64,000 nt of DNA from Saururus chinensis (GCA_035235625.1 CP141143.1:29708592-29772591), one strand, 5' to 3'; counted from the stretch's first letter, positions 24,968 to 37,705 are shown. Translations and numbers: made by a program. Notes: a model not told the origin generated them from the letters alone.

Positions 24968-26971
24968 CCTGCTCATCTCAACCCAGGGAGGCACCATGTT
25001 CTTGAAGGAATGTAAAATGAAATCATTGTCCTTTCGGACCCAAAACCGATTTGATAAGCCTCTGAATGATTAATCCAACATCCAATGGCATCCAATAACA
25101 TCTAATCAATCAACCACATCTAATCATGATTAATCTCATTTATAAATCATTTTGATGATGCATGCAATATGGTACATACGTGAGCAAATGATAAATGAGT
25201 CCAAGTATAAGTAAACATGCTCAAATCAGTCCATATGTGCATGAAACATGGTCCATTTGTGTCAAATAAAATCATAAATATCTAAGTAAGAGTTTACATA
25301 AGTGATAGTGTTCAAACCTAAACTAAAACCTGATAAATATGAACAAGCTATAATCAATTTTATATATGCAAGCATCCATAATATTATCATAGTACTAACC
25401 AACTGAAATCATGGAGTAAATGAGAAGAAAACTTTGAAATACACACTCAAGATAAGTATAACATCATGTTAAACCTAGACAAGTATAAACATATCCATAC
25501 TTGAGCTAAAACATGTGAAACATAATTCACCTAAAATTACATAACATGTGCAAGCATACATACATGATCTGGTTAAGACCTACTAGAATCATCAAGTAAT
25601 TATGAAGAAGCCATCAAACATGGATTTAAAACAAGTAGAATATCATACTAAAATTAGACAAATATAGTCTTAATTATGCTTGATCTAAATCAAAATTCAA
25701 AGATGGTTCTCATGAAATCACAGTAACATGTATAGGTAATAATAACTCATTATATTCATAAAGAATAAGATTTATGAGAAGAGAACAAGAAACGGCTGAA
25801 AATACACAAAAATGGCCAAAAATTAGAATTTGTCGTTTGGTCGTTCAAACGCCCTATCGAGCCATTTTATGCCGTTTGAACGCCTGGCCATTCAATAGGC
25901 CAGACAAGTCATTCGAACGGTAGGCCATTTGAACACCCTTCTGGCCCATTCGAATGCCCATCATAGTCCACTTTTTCCTTTTTCCTGGTTCATTTTCAAC
26001 CTTCTGAAATTCAAACCAAAAACATTCCAAAATTGAAGATAAATTTTAAAATCACCATATCAATATCTAACTCTAGAACATGATAGATCTAATCATTTTC
26101 ATACTTAATCACAAGAAAGTAGTCATACATAACATATTATTAACAAATCACCATTAAAGCTCAAATAAAGTAAGAACCACATAAATCCATAATCATACAT
26201 TCCAATGGATAAAACCACACATGGGAAAATTTCCTTACCTCTATGAAGCCTTTGGATTCATGAAAAAGCTTTAATCCTCAAGAGATCCTACCCAAAAATA
26301 GGGATTTTGTTAAAACTTAATTAAAATCAATTAATATGCTCAAATCAACTTGAAAATAGGTAGATCTAGAATATCATTTAATTAAAAATAAAAATCACCA
26401 ATTTAGGGTTATTGAAATTAAAAATAAGATTTTTAATGAAAGAAATTAACAATCGAATTGGGGAAAATAAATATAAGAAAGATTAAGACCAAAATCGAAA
26501 TATTAGGGGTGATTAGGGCAAGAAAACACACCTTAATCTATTTTTCTTCTTTGAAAAATGAGGGTAGAGCACCACCTTTCTCTTAACATTGTCCTTTTCC
26601 ATTTGGTCTATGGGCTACGGTTTTCTTTAAATAATAAGGGTTTTGGGCTGGGTTTATAAACTGTTGTGCTATAAAATAGGTTTAAAAAGCCTTAAGTGGC
26701 TAATTAGAATTATTTTTTGTCTAAAAATAAAGTTAATCACTCCAAACCCACTAAAATAAAATAATAAAGATTAATAAATTCAAGTGGGTCACCCGTAGTC
26801 CAACATGGCAAGTTTGATACTAAAACTTATAAAAATGGAATTAAACTTTTTTAAAACCATAATTACTAACCCTTAACCCCAAAATTAAATCAAACCAGCA
26901 AACAAGCAAAACCACACAAATTTACATACTTTAAATAAAAATTAAACTGAGTTAAAATTAGAGATCTTACA

Positions 26972-27547
26972 GGCGGCATTCTGTGAATGATGATTTATCC
27001 GATTTTAAATTGTTTATCGGATTCTACTTACAAACGACTTATCTAAGTTTACTGGATTCTAGGAAAAACTATTTTATCTGAATCTTTGTATAAGAAGTGT
27101 GTTGGATTCATTTAGTCGATAATATTATTTTGAGTCGACTTTCGACTATAAACTATTAGGAGAATATTGTATGCATATTTGTTTATGTTTTATGTGTTGG
27201 CATGCTAATAGAATTTAATTCTATCTACTTTGTATAACTATGCTCACCCACCACTAGACATTGCAGTTCCAAACGATAAAGATGATTTTAAATAAGATAA
27301 CTTGTAGAACTTAGAAAGATCTACGCTTGGATTTATTTTGCCAAGTCCTTTTGCTATGTATTAATTACGTACATTGTGCTGCTTTGATTTTCCTAAGGCA
27401 TGATAAGCTTTATTTTTGTAAAGTTTTTGTAATTACATAAATTAATGAATAGTTACACTTCCTTACACGGTTGATCTTGACCCGCTTTTAATTTCGAATT
27501 GACGGCACTCCGACCTTTAAAGTAATTTAAAAAGTCTAAGCATTACA
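26972..27547 (+). repeat. 3' LTR of the gypsy element, right piece
   Basis: Continues the LTR after the insertion (gcattctgtgaatgatgatttatc matches 5' LTR ~15500) and ends cattaca, then ccaac. Confidence 0.85.
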
Positions 27548-28439
27548 CCAACTCTATATAATTAGTGGTCCAAGGAAAGTCTTAGGGTGGTCTTATTTTT
27601 GTTAATATGCTTGACTAGATAGGCTATCTAGTGCACTTTCAGTTCCACTATATTCAACATAAAAGAAGAAATAAAGATAAATTCCATGGATAATCTTCCT
27701 TCTTTGAAGTTTTTATTACAATTTTTTATACCGATTTATAACTCTTGTGGTTTGCATATAGAAAATTTTTATAGTGTTAGAAGAAATGAAATGAAGAGAT
27801 TAAAGTAAATTTTCTTGGAGGTTATTAATTTTAATGTAACCATGAATGCAAGGCATGGAAAGAAAAAGCATGTGGCCTATATCTTGGGGCCTTTCAAGCT
27901 TATATACATCTAGTGGCAGAACCAAGGCTGATAGGATTGATTTATTATTTGATGTATAAATCAAAGTTTGAAATAGTAGGCGGGCCATGGCCCCCAGAGT
28001 CATAACATAGTTCCACTCCGGCTTATATCATGCCGATAAAATGCTAAATGCATGAGACAACATACAATAATCAAATATTGTGCAGCTAGAGAGAATTGTG
28101 CATGCAACTAACAACAAGTTGAAACAATATCTCCAAGTAAAAAGAAAAAATTCTAGCAAATGAAAATGTGCCATCCAAGCACCAATGAGGCAAGCTTACA
28201 ATGCCCTTTTTTGGTGGACCAACATCGATGCTGCTCACCAGGCTAGAGAGGAAAGTGGTGTTTAGATTCAAATACTCCACGCTAAAAAAAAACTCAAATG
28301 ACCCCAAAGTTTTTACATATACAACGATCTCCACTATTTTAAATATTTACTCTGCATGATTTCATATTCTTATTCCCATTTAAAATTGGATCTTATCCCC
28401 TTTCGATATGACCAAAAAAAAATAGGTCTCCAAGTGTAG

Positions 28440-28640
28440 CTGACTTTTCTTTAGACTTTGTTATTCTACCATATCTATGTTTGAATTTAGAGTTGGCTGT
28501 TCTTTAGACTTTCTTATTTTACAAGATCTATGTTTGAACACTAAATTCAAAGGGGTGTTCATGGTTGTTCTTTAGACTTTCTTATTTTATGATATCTATG
28601 TTTGAACACTAAATTCAAAGAGGTGTTCATAACTTTATAT
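28440..28640. repeat. Three-copy tandem repeat, unit ~65 bp
   Basis: Each unit carries ttctttagactttcttatt and atctatgtttgaa. The second and third units also share aacactaaattcaaagagg/ggtgttcat. Confidence 0.85.
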
Positions 28641-28719
28641 CAGAATTTGTTCATGAATGTTTACACAACTTTGATTGGACAAAAGATAAGTAATAGAGGC
28701 ATAAAACATTTAGAATTTT

Positions 28720-28927
28720 TTTGGTTTAAGCCCAGGTCAAGCTTTGGCTAATAATTCACAGTATAGAGTTCGAGCTCAAGTTTGAGCCGAGCTTCAAATT
28801 TTTAATTCAAACTAAGCTCAAGATAGTACATTTGAACTTCAAGTCGAGCTCGAGCTGGGCTTGAACAATTGAAGTTGAAGCCTAGTGAGCCCAATACTCG
28901 GCTAAGCTCGGCTTTTTAACACCCCTA
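28720..28927 (-). mobile_element. Fragment of a hAT-like non-autonomous element
   Basis: Ends ...ttttaacacccct, the mirror of the common hAT start (a/t)aggggtgt. The subterminal gagctcgagc / cgagctt repeats are typical of plant hAT ends. The other end is not clear. Confidence 0.45.
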
Positions 28928-29124
28928 ATGAAACATGATAAAACATCCAGAAGGTTAGTTACTTATAGTTATAACTTACAAAATAGAGTGAACTCTAGGC
29001 ATGTCTTGATGTAATCATTTAACCTAGAAATGGAGGACTACCATGTTGAAAGGTTAAGCGTCATATATAAAGTACTTTTGGATTGCATAGAGGTATCATC
29101 CTCACGAGTTTGTACCAAAGTGAG

Positions 29125-29980
29125 AAACAATTACTGAACCAAAGGAATGTTATTTATATATTTGCACAAAGAAACAAAGAGCGAAGGTAACCCATTCATA
29201 TGAGGGTGACAACATGAACTAAATTGATGGTCTAATTACTGCCACTGGAGGGGTTTGTCAGAATTATTTATTTAAGGTAAATAAGTTATTTGACCACTCC
29301 CAGTCGCTTACAGATATGGAAGGTTGTATCAGTATTGACGATAGTATCGATAATCATGGATATGGGTATGTGCTGATAATACATTTGGTACATACCAAAA
29401 TGGGTTTGATACATATAACAAAATATTATAATTAATAATATATCGTTATAATGCTTCTTTTATATAAGACATAAAAACTTGGCCACATAGATATATATAT
29501 ATATATATATAGTAATAGTGATAGTGGTAGTAATAGTGATAGTGGTAGTAGTAGTGAATGTGGCAATGGTGGTGGATGTGACAGAGGTGGTGGCATCGAT
29601 AATGGTGGTAGCGGCTGACATAGCAGTAGCGGCAGCGATAATGGTAGTAGCGACTACCATAGCAGTAGTGGCAGCGGTAACGATGACAGCGGTGGTGGTG
29701 GTAGTGATAAAGATGGCAGCAAGGTCGACACTAGCAATGTTAAAGGCACAAGTCTTTAATATCGAGATTTTCTCTCAAAATTTATGGGTTAAGATGTGAA
29801 AAGTCTTAAGGCTAATTTTTTAGCTTTTTTCTCCCAATTTTCACTGTATTTTATCTTTCTTCATTGCACCAAATAGTATACACCATAGAAGTTTTAAAAG
29901 ATTTCATTCATTTCCCCACATTTTACCAATCCAAAGAGACTCTTAAGTGATGTGAAGATTCATACTTAATTAGCCTACTT
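29125..29980 (+). repeat. Flanking duplication X, left copy (filled site)
   Basis: Collinear with 36791-37700 with only scattered differences. Contains a short (TA)n run (~29490) and a GTAGTAGCGG-type trinucleotide-rich tract (29515-29720) that is open in several frames but low-complexity. It ends gcctactt and runs directly into the copia LTR. Confidence 0.9.
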
Positions 29981-29982
29981 CA

Positions 29983-30766
29983 TGTTATTTTCGTACCTTT
30001 GCTTTGTTTGTGATGAGAAATCTTACTGGAATGATTATGACCTAATCAAGCAATCCACTCTGTCCTTTAGACAGAATTCGCCCTCCCTTATAGATGCTTA
30101 GGGTTCGCGCACGTCTGCCTCCCAGGATAAGACGGTCAACCATATACCGTAAGAGCACCTCCAACACGGTACATGCAGCGAACCACAATGAGTATGCTAA
30201 CACCGACACAGAAAATGAAATAGACGAAAAATCCCAAATCGGATTAGTGAAGAAATCGATTTCAATGATTTTATAGGAAAACCCGTTGAAGACACCCATT
30301 CCCATTCAAACGGATGTGTCCATCCGTGAAGGACACAATCTTTAGTGAAAACAAACTGAACCCATATAGTAAACCAGACCAAATGAATTTGTCCCAAAAA
30401 TATTATCATGTTGACCCAACCCGGCCGGACGGCGGCGGCGGTGCGCGCATGTGGGTTAGCCCACCTAGGTGCATTGGTCCAATATCTCTCTCCCTCACAA
30501 AAGTGGGTTGGCCCAAGGGCCTAACATAAAAGACCAAACTAATGCCTTATATACCAACACCATCAACTTTACCTAGGCGATGTGAGACTATTCACTCCTT
30601 CAACCAATTCTCATGTGTTATTCTCATTCAATATGAAGTGGGCTTGGGCTCTCTCTACCAAATGGGCTTGACCCACTTGAGTAATATGGGCCTGACCCAC
30701 ATAACCATTATCATGCCCATCTAAATAATATGGGCTTAACCCATTTAATAATGTCCACTTCTAACA
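29983..30766 (-). repeat. 3' LTR of the minus-strand copia (complete)
   Basis: Minus-strand ends TGTTAGAAGTGG and GAAAATAACA; 784 bp. Bases 29983-30426 are matched by 36335-36787. Confidence 0.9.
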
Positions 30767-30778
30767 ATCCCCCACATG
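30767..30778 (-). promoter_or_regulatory. Polypurine tract of the minus-strand copia
   Basis: Minus-strand catgtgggggat directly before the LTR start TGTTAGAAG. Confidence 0.85.
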
Positions 30779-31350
30779 AATAAGAATTGGCTGGATAACT
30801 ATGCAAAACAATGCAAATAAATCGTGAAAGCAATATTGAAAAGATCATGCAGGGGGGTGAGGTAGCTTTTGGCTTTGAACCTTCCCTTGTGAAAACTATC
30901 AGGTCTACTGGCTAATTAGTGAACGTGATGTCTTGAACTGTTCAGCTGTTTGTGTAAACTGAGACAATAGAATTCACACAATCAATTCTCAGACACACTG
31001 TAGTTCTCATGATTGTGTTCATTTTGGCCTTGAACAAACCTGGTTTCATAAGTGCTCTAGAAGATTTAGCCTTAAAATCCTCATAGAAGTGGCCCCTTCA
31101 CACTCATATAGGTGATTCTCATTAAGAGTATCCTGCAATACCCCACTCAAATTAATTCAAGTTATGAGAACCATTAAAAGCAAAGCTTATCCTGATTCAC
31201 TTTGCAGGCATCACTATCTCATCATAGGAATGGGGACGAGATTTTATCTCAATAGTGATTCCCCTTGAATCCCCCACAATTCGGTTGTCCCTTTGAACCT
31301 AGATCTTGGGATCTCCAGTCAACAAGGTTGGGTTGCCATTATGATAATTT
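30779..31350 (-). other. 3' untranslated region of the minus-strand copia
   Basis: Between the RNase H stop and the polypurine tract; no reading frame of note. Confidence 0.6.
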
Positions 31351-34300
31351 TTAATGTATAGGCTTCAAGCCCATTCCCCTCGATGAACTACTCACTTGTT
31401 CTTTGGTCAAACCCTTAGTAAGCGGATTCGCAATATTTTCTTTTGACCTAACATACTCAATGGAAATTATTCTACTAGAGAGCAATTGTTTTATAGTATT
31501 GTGCCTCCGATGTATATGTCGAGACTTACCATTATACAAGTTACTTTGTGCCCTTCCTATAGCCGATTGGCTATCACAATGTATGCAAATGGGTGGCACA
31601 GGTTTCCCCCACATTGGAATATCCTCTAAAAAATTATGAAGCCACTCAGCCTCTTCGTCTGCTCTATCAAGCGCAATGAATTCAGATTCCATGGTGGATC
31701 TTGTTATACACGTTTGTTTCGAGGATTTCCAAGACACTGCTGCACCTCCAAGAGTAAAGACATATCCACTTGTGGATTTCGAGTCTTTTGTATTAGATAT
31801 CCAATTTGCATCACAGTAAACCTCTAGTACTGCTGGATACCGAGTATAATGCAGCCCATAGTTTAAGGTATATCTCAGGTATCTAAGAACCCTGACTACA
31901 GCCTTCTAGTGGTCTACCCCTGGGTTGCTATTAAATCTACTCAGTTTACTCACTGAGTACGCTATGTCTGGTCTCGTACAATTCATAATGTAATTGAGAC
32001 TTCCAATAATTTGAGAATATTTAGTTGTGATATGATCTCACCCATGTTTTTGCTTAAGTGCAATGTCACATCCACAGGTGTTCTCGCTGGATGATTATCA
32101 TTCTGATTAAATTTTTCTAAGATTTTCTCAATGTAATGAGATTGAGATAATACATATCCATGAGATGTTTTAGTGATTTTCATCCCTAGTATGACATCTG
32201 CAACACCCATATCATTCATGTCAAACTGTTTGTTCAACATCTTCTTTGTAGTTTTAATGATATCATCATTGCTACCAATAATTAGCATATCATCCACATA
32301 AAGACATACAATGACATAGCCTTCAGGTCTGTCTTTTACATAAACACATTTGTCACATTCATTAATTTTGAATCTATTTGACATCATCATTTTGTCAAAA
32401 TTTTCATGCAATTGCTTAGGTGCTTGTTTAAGCCCATAAAGAGATTTAACAAGTCTACACACTTTATTTTCTTGACCCGGTATAACAAACCCTTCAGGTT
32501 GTTGCATATAAATTTCCTCATTCAAGTCACCATTCAAGAATGCGGTTTTCACATCCATTTGATGTATTTCAAGATTATTCAAAGCAGCAATAGTGATTAA
32601 CATCCTAATGGAAGTTATCCTTGTGACTGGTGAATATGTATCAAAATAATCTTAACCTTTCTTTTGCTTATATCCTTTGATAACAAGTCTAGCTTTATAT
32701 TTGTCAATTGATCCATCAGCCTTCATCTTCCTCTTCAATATCCACTTGTATCATAAAGGTTTACTCCCTGGCGGTAGATCTACCAACTCCCAAGTATGAT
32801 TTTGCATAATGGATTCAATTTCACTATTTACTGCCTCCTTCCAATATTGTGCTTCAGGAGATGACATGGCTTCCTTAAAGCTTTGAGGCTTATTTTCCAA
32901 CAAATAAGTTAGAAAGTCTGGACCAAAGGATTTTGATGTTTTAGCATATTTGCTATGTCTAGGTTCATCATCCTCTCCCTCTTGGTCTTCACTATTGTCA
33001 TTTTCAACATCCAAAGTTCTTTTAAGAGAACTTTCCTTTTGTGTAGAATTCCACGGAAAAATATTTTCAAAAAATGAAGCATTCCTGGATTCAATCACAG
33101 TATTGACATGTACATAAGAAAGCGATATGCACTGCTATTATTGGCATAACCAATGAATACACAATCAATGGTCTTTGGTCCAATTTTAATCCTCTTGGGA
33201 TTAGGGACCGCCACTTTTGCCAAACACCCCAATACTTTTAAGAATTTATAGGAAGGCTTTCGACCTTTCCATAATTCATATGGTGTCTGCAAGGTTTTCT
33301 TATGAGGTATTTTGTTGAGAATATAATTTGCTGAAAGCAAAGCTTCCCCCCACATGTTCTGAGGTAACCCGGAACTTATTAACATGGCATTCATCATTTC
33401 TTTTAAAGTTCTATTTTTCTGTTCAACAACTCCATTTTGCCGAGGTGAATAGGGTGTCGTCGTTTGGTGTATAATACCGTGTTGTGAACAAAAATCACCA
33501 AAAGGTGATTCATATTCCCCACCTCTATCACTTCTTAGAATTTTGATTTTCTTGCCAAGTTGATTCTCAACCTCTGTTTTATATAATATAAACATGTCAA
33601 TGGCCTCATCTTTACTTCTCAGCAAGTAGACATAACAATAACGAGTGCAATCGTCTATAAATGTAATAAAGTACTTTTTACCTCCTCTTGTTTGAACAAG
33701 GCTTTAAATCACATACATCGCTGTGAATTAACTCAAGAGGTTCAGTACATCTCTCAATACTTTGGAAAGATTTCCTTGTTAATTTCGATTACACACAAGT
33801 TTCGCATTTATGACTTGAGTCAATATTAAACTTAGGCAGATATTCCATATTAATCAATCTTCGTAAAGTATCATAATTAACATGGCCTAATCTAGCGTGT
33901 CACACATCGCATGACTCAATCATATACGAGGAAGAAGCATTTGCATTCTTAATAACAAAAATAGGTACAATGATGAGTACATTGAGCTTGAAAAGCCCCT
34001 CATTTAGGTACCCTTTACCCACATACAACCCTCCCTTGGTTAAGACAAATTTATCGGACTCAAAAACCAACTTGAAGCCATTCTAGCTCAGCAAGGATCC
34101 GGACACTAAATTCTTTCGAATTTTAGGTACATGCAGCACATAATTGAGGATGAGCTCTTTGCCTGAAGTCATCTTCAGCACGACCTTTCCAAGTCCTTCA
34201 ACCTGCACTGTAGAGGAGTTTCCCATAAATAGTTGTTCACCATTCTCCACAGGCTGATAAGTGGAGAACATATTCCTATTAGAGCAAACGTGTCGAGTAG

Positions 34301-35300
34301 CCCCGGTGTCGACCCACCATTCGCGAGCGTTCGTGACCATGTTCACTTCCGAAACAACAGCAGAAAGGTTGATGTCATTCACATTGGTGGAGAGAGTCTC
34401 CACTTCAGTCATGTGGGCTTGTGCATTCTTCTTCTTGGAATCATCTTGTTTCTTCCGTTTCCGACAATCCTTAGCCTTGTGGCCCATTTTGTCACAGACA
34501 TAGCACTTGCCCTTGAATTTAGCTTTGTTGGAGTCATTGTTCGACTGTCCAGCATGATGCTTCCTCTTCTTGTTGTTGAAGTTATTGCTTTTATGGCCTT
34601 GTTCTACAACGTTGACCTTGGCTTCTATGTCATGACCCCCAGTTTTCTTTTCAGAAGCACGGTTGTCCTCTTCAATCCTTAACCTCACAATCAAATCTTT
34701 CATGTCCATCTCCTTTCTCTTATGCTTTAAGTAGTTCTTGAAATCCTTCCAGGAAGGTGGTAATTTTTCTATTATAGCTGCCACCTGAAAAGACTCACTT
34801 AAAGTCATCCCTTCCGCATGAATATCATGCAGGATAACTTGGAGTTCTTGAACTTGAGTGATCATAGTTTTAGAGTCCACCATTTTGAAGTCCAGAAATT
34901 TGCCGACCACGAATTTCTTCGTTCCAGCATCCTCAGTCTTGTACTTCTTGTCTAATGACTCCCACAGTGCCTTAGCATTTTTCATCAAACTGTACACATT
35001 ATATAATGTGTTGTCCAACCCGTTAAGGATGTAATTACGTCATAAGAAATTCGCATGTTTCCATGCATCTACTGCCGCAACAGCCGTCTTGTCTTCCCTT
35101 TTTTCCTCAATGAGAATGGGGACTTCCTCTTGAAGGAAGCGACCTAAGTTCAATGTGGTGAGATAGAAGAGCATTTTCTGCTACCATCGTTTGAATTATG
35201 CACTATTTAACTTTTCTGGTTTTTCCCCTTTAATTTGAAGAGGAGCAGTCACCGGATTGGGAATAAGTACTGATGTCAAGTGGGTACCTTCAGCATCCAT
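31351..35300 (-). pseudogene. Copia gag-pol polyprotein, decayed
   Basis: On the minus strand: gag from the ATG at 35298-35300, with [11 protein letters not shown] (~34970) and zinc knuckle [14 protein letters not shown] (~34510); protease with [12 protein letters not shown] (~34300); gag-pre-integrase WHARLGHVNY (~33880); integrase with FIDDCTRY, ILRSDRGGEY and NGVVEQKNRT, so its D-D-E residues are all present (~33650-33400); reverse transcriptase with KTAFLNGDL and LYVDDMLIIG (~32550-32290); RNase H with [15 protein letters not shown] and HCDSQSAIG (~31700-31550). Stops lie in gag (~35035), at the end of the protease segment (34083), in the pre-integrase (~33790) and between integrase and RT. 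The element could not make its proteins. Confidence 0.92.
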
Positions 35301-35339
35301 TTCTATTCCAAAGAACAGAAGATTAACTCAGCTTTAAAA

Positions 35340-36310
35340 ATTAATAGTGAATTTCGAAATCTACTCACAGAACAGTTAATTTCGAAATCTATGCAGAAGA
35401 GTGAATTTCGAAATATAGGTACAGAACAGTGAATTTCAAAATCAATGCAGAACTGTGAATTTCAAAATCTAGGCACAGAAAATTAAATTTTGAAATCTAT
35501 CCAAAAGAGTGAATTTCAAAATATATGCTCAAAATGGTGAATTTTGAAATCTGTACATAGTAAACTTTTCAGAAATATTTAAACAATAAACTTCAAAATT
35601 AATGAACAGTAACTTCCGAAATTTTTGAACAATAAACTTTCAGAAAAGTTCAAACAGTAAACTATAAATTTTGGAACAGTAAACTTCAGAAATATTACGT
35701 ACTGAATAGTAAAATTATGAACAGTAAAGTTCATATATTATGAACAGTAAAGTTCATAAATTATGAACAGTGAATCATGAATTATGAACAGTAAATGTCC
35801 AAATATATGAACACTGAATCATGAATTATGAACAGTAAATGTCCAAAAAAATATGAACAGTAAACTATCTCATTTAATGAATAGTAAACTTCCGAAAAAG
35901 TGTCCAAAAATTAATGAACAGGAAACATAAGAAATTTAACGTACACAATAGTAAAATATTAAACTTTACACACAGAAGAGCCAAATTATGAATAGTTACG
36001 CACAGAACTTTCAAATTCCGAAAATTCCAGAAATTAACGTTAAGTATGGAAAAATCTCAAAATATTTTGCACGGTTCTTCCTAATGTCGAAAATTGACAT
36101 ACAGTGTTAAAATTCGAAATTTTTACGCACTAGATAGTCCAAGTTCGAAAATTTTTCACATAAAATAGTAAAATTTCAAACAGTCACATCCAGAATAGTG
36201 AACACAGAGAATAAAAAATTTTTAAAATTTCACGCACAAGATGATGAAAAATTTTCAAAATTTACACATAGAGAATACTATTCTGCATGCATAAGAGTGA
36301 AATACGAAAA
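35340..36310 (-). repeat. Degenerate short-repeat array in the copia leader
   Basis: About 970 bp of units of 25-30 bases. The part nearest gag uses gtgaatttcgaaatct plus gcagaa/cagaac; further on the theme becomes atgaacagtaaa/c. It lies between the 5' LTR and gag, in the untranslated leader. No standard tRNA-Met primer site is visible next to the LTR end at 36334. Confidence 0.8.
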
Positions 36311-36334
36311 TATATAAGAATTCTATCTTAAGAT

Positions 36335-36787
36335 TGTTATTTTCGTACATTTGCCTTGTTGGTGATGAGAAATCTTACTGGAATGATTATAACCGAATCA
36401 AGCAATCCGCTTTATCCTTGAGACAGAATTTGCCCTCCCTTATGATGCTTAGGCCTCGCGAGCGTCTGCCTCCCAGGATAAGATGGTCAACTATATACCG
36501 TAGGAGCACCTCCAACATGGTACATGCAGCGAACCACAGTGAGTATGCTAACACCGACACAAAAAATGAAATAGACGGAAAATTCCAAATCGGATTAGTG
36601 AAGAAATCGATTTCAATGATTTTATAGGAAAGCCCGTTGAAGACACCCATTCCCGTTCAAACAGATGCGTCCATCCGTGAAGTACACAATCTTTAGTGAA
36701 AATAAACCGGACCCATGTAGTAAACCAAACCAAATGAATTTGTCCTAAAAATATTATCATGTTGACCTAACTCAACCCAACCCGGCC
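36335..36787 (-). repeat. Truncated 5' LTR of the minus-strand copia
   Basis: Matches 29983-30426 with scattered differences, then breaks at cccggcc. The first ~340 bases of the LTR (minus strand) are missing. Segment X follows at once. Confidence 0.9.
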
Positions 36788-36790
36788 ACT

Positions 36791-37155
36791 AAACAATTAC
36801 TGAACCAAAGGAATGTTATTTATATATTTGCACAAAGAAACAAAGAGTGTAGGTAACCCACTCATATGATGGTGACAACATGAATTAAATTGATGGTCTA
36901 ATTACTGCCATTGGAGGGGTTTGTCAGAATTTTTTATTTAAGGTAAATAAGTTATTTGACCACTCCCAGTCGCTTATAGATATGGAAGGTTGTATCAGTA
37001 TTGATAATAGTATCGATAATCATGGATATGAGTATGTGCTGATAATACATTTGGTACATACCAAAATGGGTTTGACACATATAACAAAATATTATAATTA
37101 ATAATATATCATTATAATGCTTCTTTTATATAAGACATAAAAACTTGGTCACATG

Positions 37156-37253
<98 letters not shown>

Positions 37254-37705
37254 GTGATGGTGGTAGTAGTAGTGAACATGGTAATGGTGGTGGATGTGAC
37301 AGAGGTGGTGGCATCGATAATGATGGTAGCGGCTGCCATAGCAGTAGTGGCAGCAATAATGGTAGTAGCGGCTACCATAGCAGTAGTGGCAACGGTAACG
37401 ACGACAGCAGTGGTGGTGGTAGTGATAAAGATGGCAGCAAGGTCGACACTAGCAATGTTAAAGGCACAAGTCTTTGATATCGAGATTTTCTCTCAAAATT
37501 TATGAGTTAAGATGTGAAAAATCTTAAGGCTAATTTTTTACCTTTCTTCTCCCAATTTTCATTGTATTTTATCTTTCTTCATTGCACCAAATAGTATACA
37601 CCATAGAAGTTTTAAAAGATTTCTTTTATTTCCCCACTTTTTACCAATCCAAAGAGACTCTTAAGTGATGTGAAGATTCATACATAATTAGCCTACTTCC
37701 ATCAT
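36791..37705 (+). repeat. Flanking duplication X, right copy (empty site)
   Basis: Matches 29125-29980. The (TA)n run is expanded to about 90 bases (37160-37250). It runs through gcctacttccatcatcc without an LTR, giving the unoccupied version of the junction seen at 29980. Confidence 0.9.
37160..37250. repeat. (TA)n microsatellite
   Basis: About 45 TA units; only ~10 in the other copy of X. Confidence 0.95.

Larger units (their letters stand above)
22134..26971 (-). mobile_element. Minus-strand solo LTR (TGTAAGATC family) with an LTR nested inside
   Basis: On the plus strand it runs tgtgttatgcc...gagatcttaca. Its reverse complement starts TGTAAGATCTC and matches the LTR at 16567. Removing the nested LTR leaves about 3.4 kb. 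The region holding gtgagctaa...agcaaa and that holding the palindrome cluster (25840-25970) occur in the same order as in the LTR at 46557-48708. Flanks tcgac/ggcgg do not match, so the target duplication has decayed or the left end is slightly off. Confidence 0.7.
2056..27547 (+). mobile_element. Composite Ty3/gypsy (chromovirus-like) LTR retrotransposon with nested insertions
   Basis: The 5' LTR starts at 2056 (cgtaatgcc, a decayed TGTAACGCC) and ends cactaca at 16067. A tRNA-Met-type primer site follows (16070). The 3' LTR starts TGTAACGCC at 20493 and ends cattaca at 27547. Flanks are ccaaa (2051-2055) and ccaac (27548-27552), a 4/5 target duplication. Without insertions the LTRs are about 2.0-2.2 kb and share long collinear blocks. 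Internally only gag pieces remain (16345-16566 and 19964-20205); the zinc-knuckle segment resembles chromovirus gag. No protease, reverse transcriptase, RNase H or integrase is seen, so pol is deleted or the copy was non-autonomous. Confidence 0.82.
27553..29124. other. Anonymous region with repeat debris
   Basis: No gene recognised. Contains a three-copy tandem repeat (28440-28640) and a hAT-like end (28720-28927), listed separately. Confidence 0.5.
29983..36787 (-). mobile_element. Minus-strand Ty1/copia retrotransposon, right LTR truncated
   Basis: 3' LTR 29983-30766, polypurine tract 30767-30778, polyprotein 35300-31351 read leftwards, a repeat-rich leader (35305-36334) and a truncated 5' LTR (36335-36787). 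The order gag-protease-integrase-RT-RNase H is Ty1/copia. Several stops make it non-coding today. Confidence 0.93.

Noticed and set aside
28086..28334. 82-codon minus-strand frame
   Set aside because: No start context, splice signals or recognisable family; surroundings are repeat debris.
29460..29799. Long Val/Ala- or Thr-rich open frames
   Set aside because: Produced by a GTAGTAGCGG-type trinucleotide tract and (TA)n; the same happens in the second X copy (37112-37505).
34233..34682. 149-codon plus-strand frame
   Set aside because: Antisense to the copia gag/protease frame.
37112..37378. Tyr-Ile repeat frames
   Set aside because: Translation of a (TA)n microsatellite.
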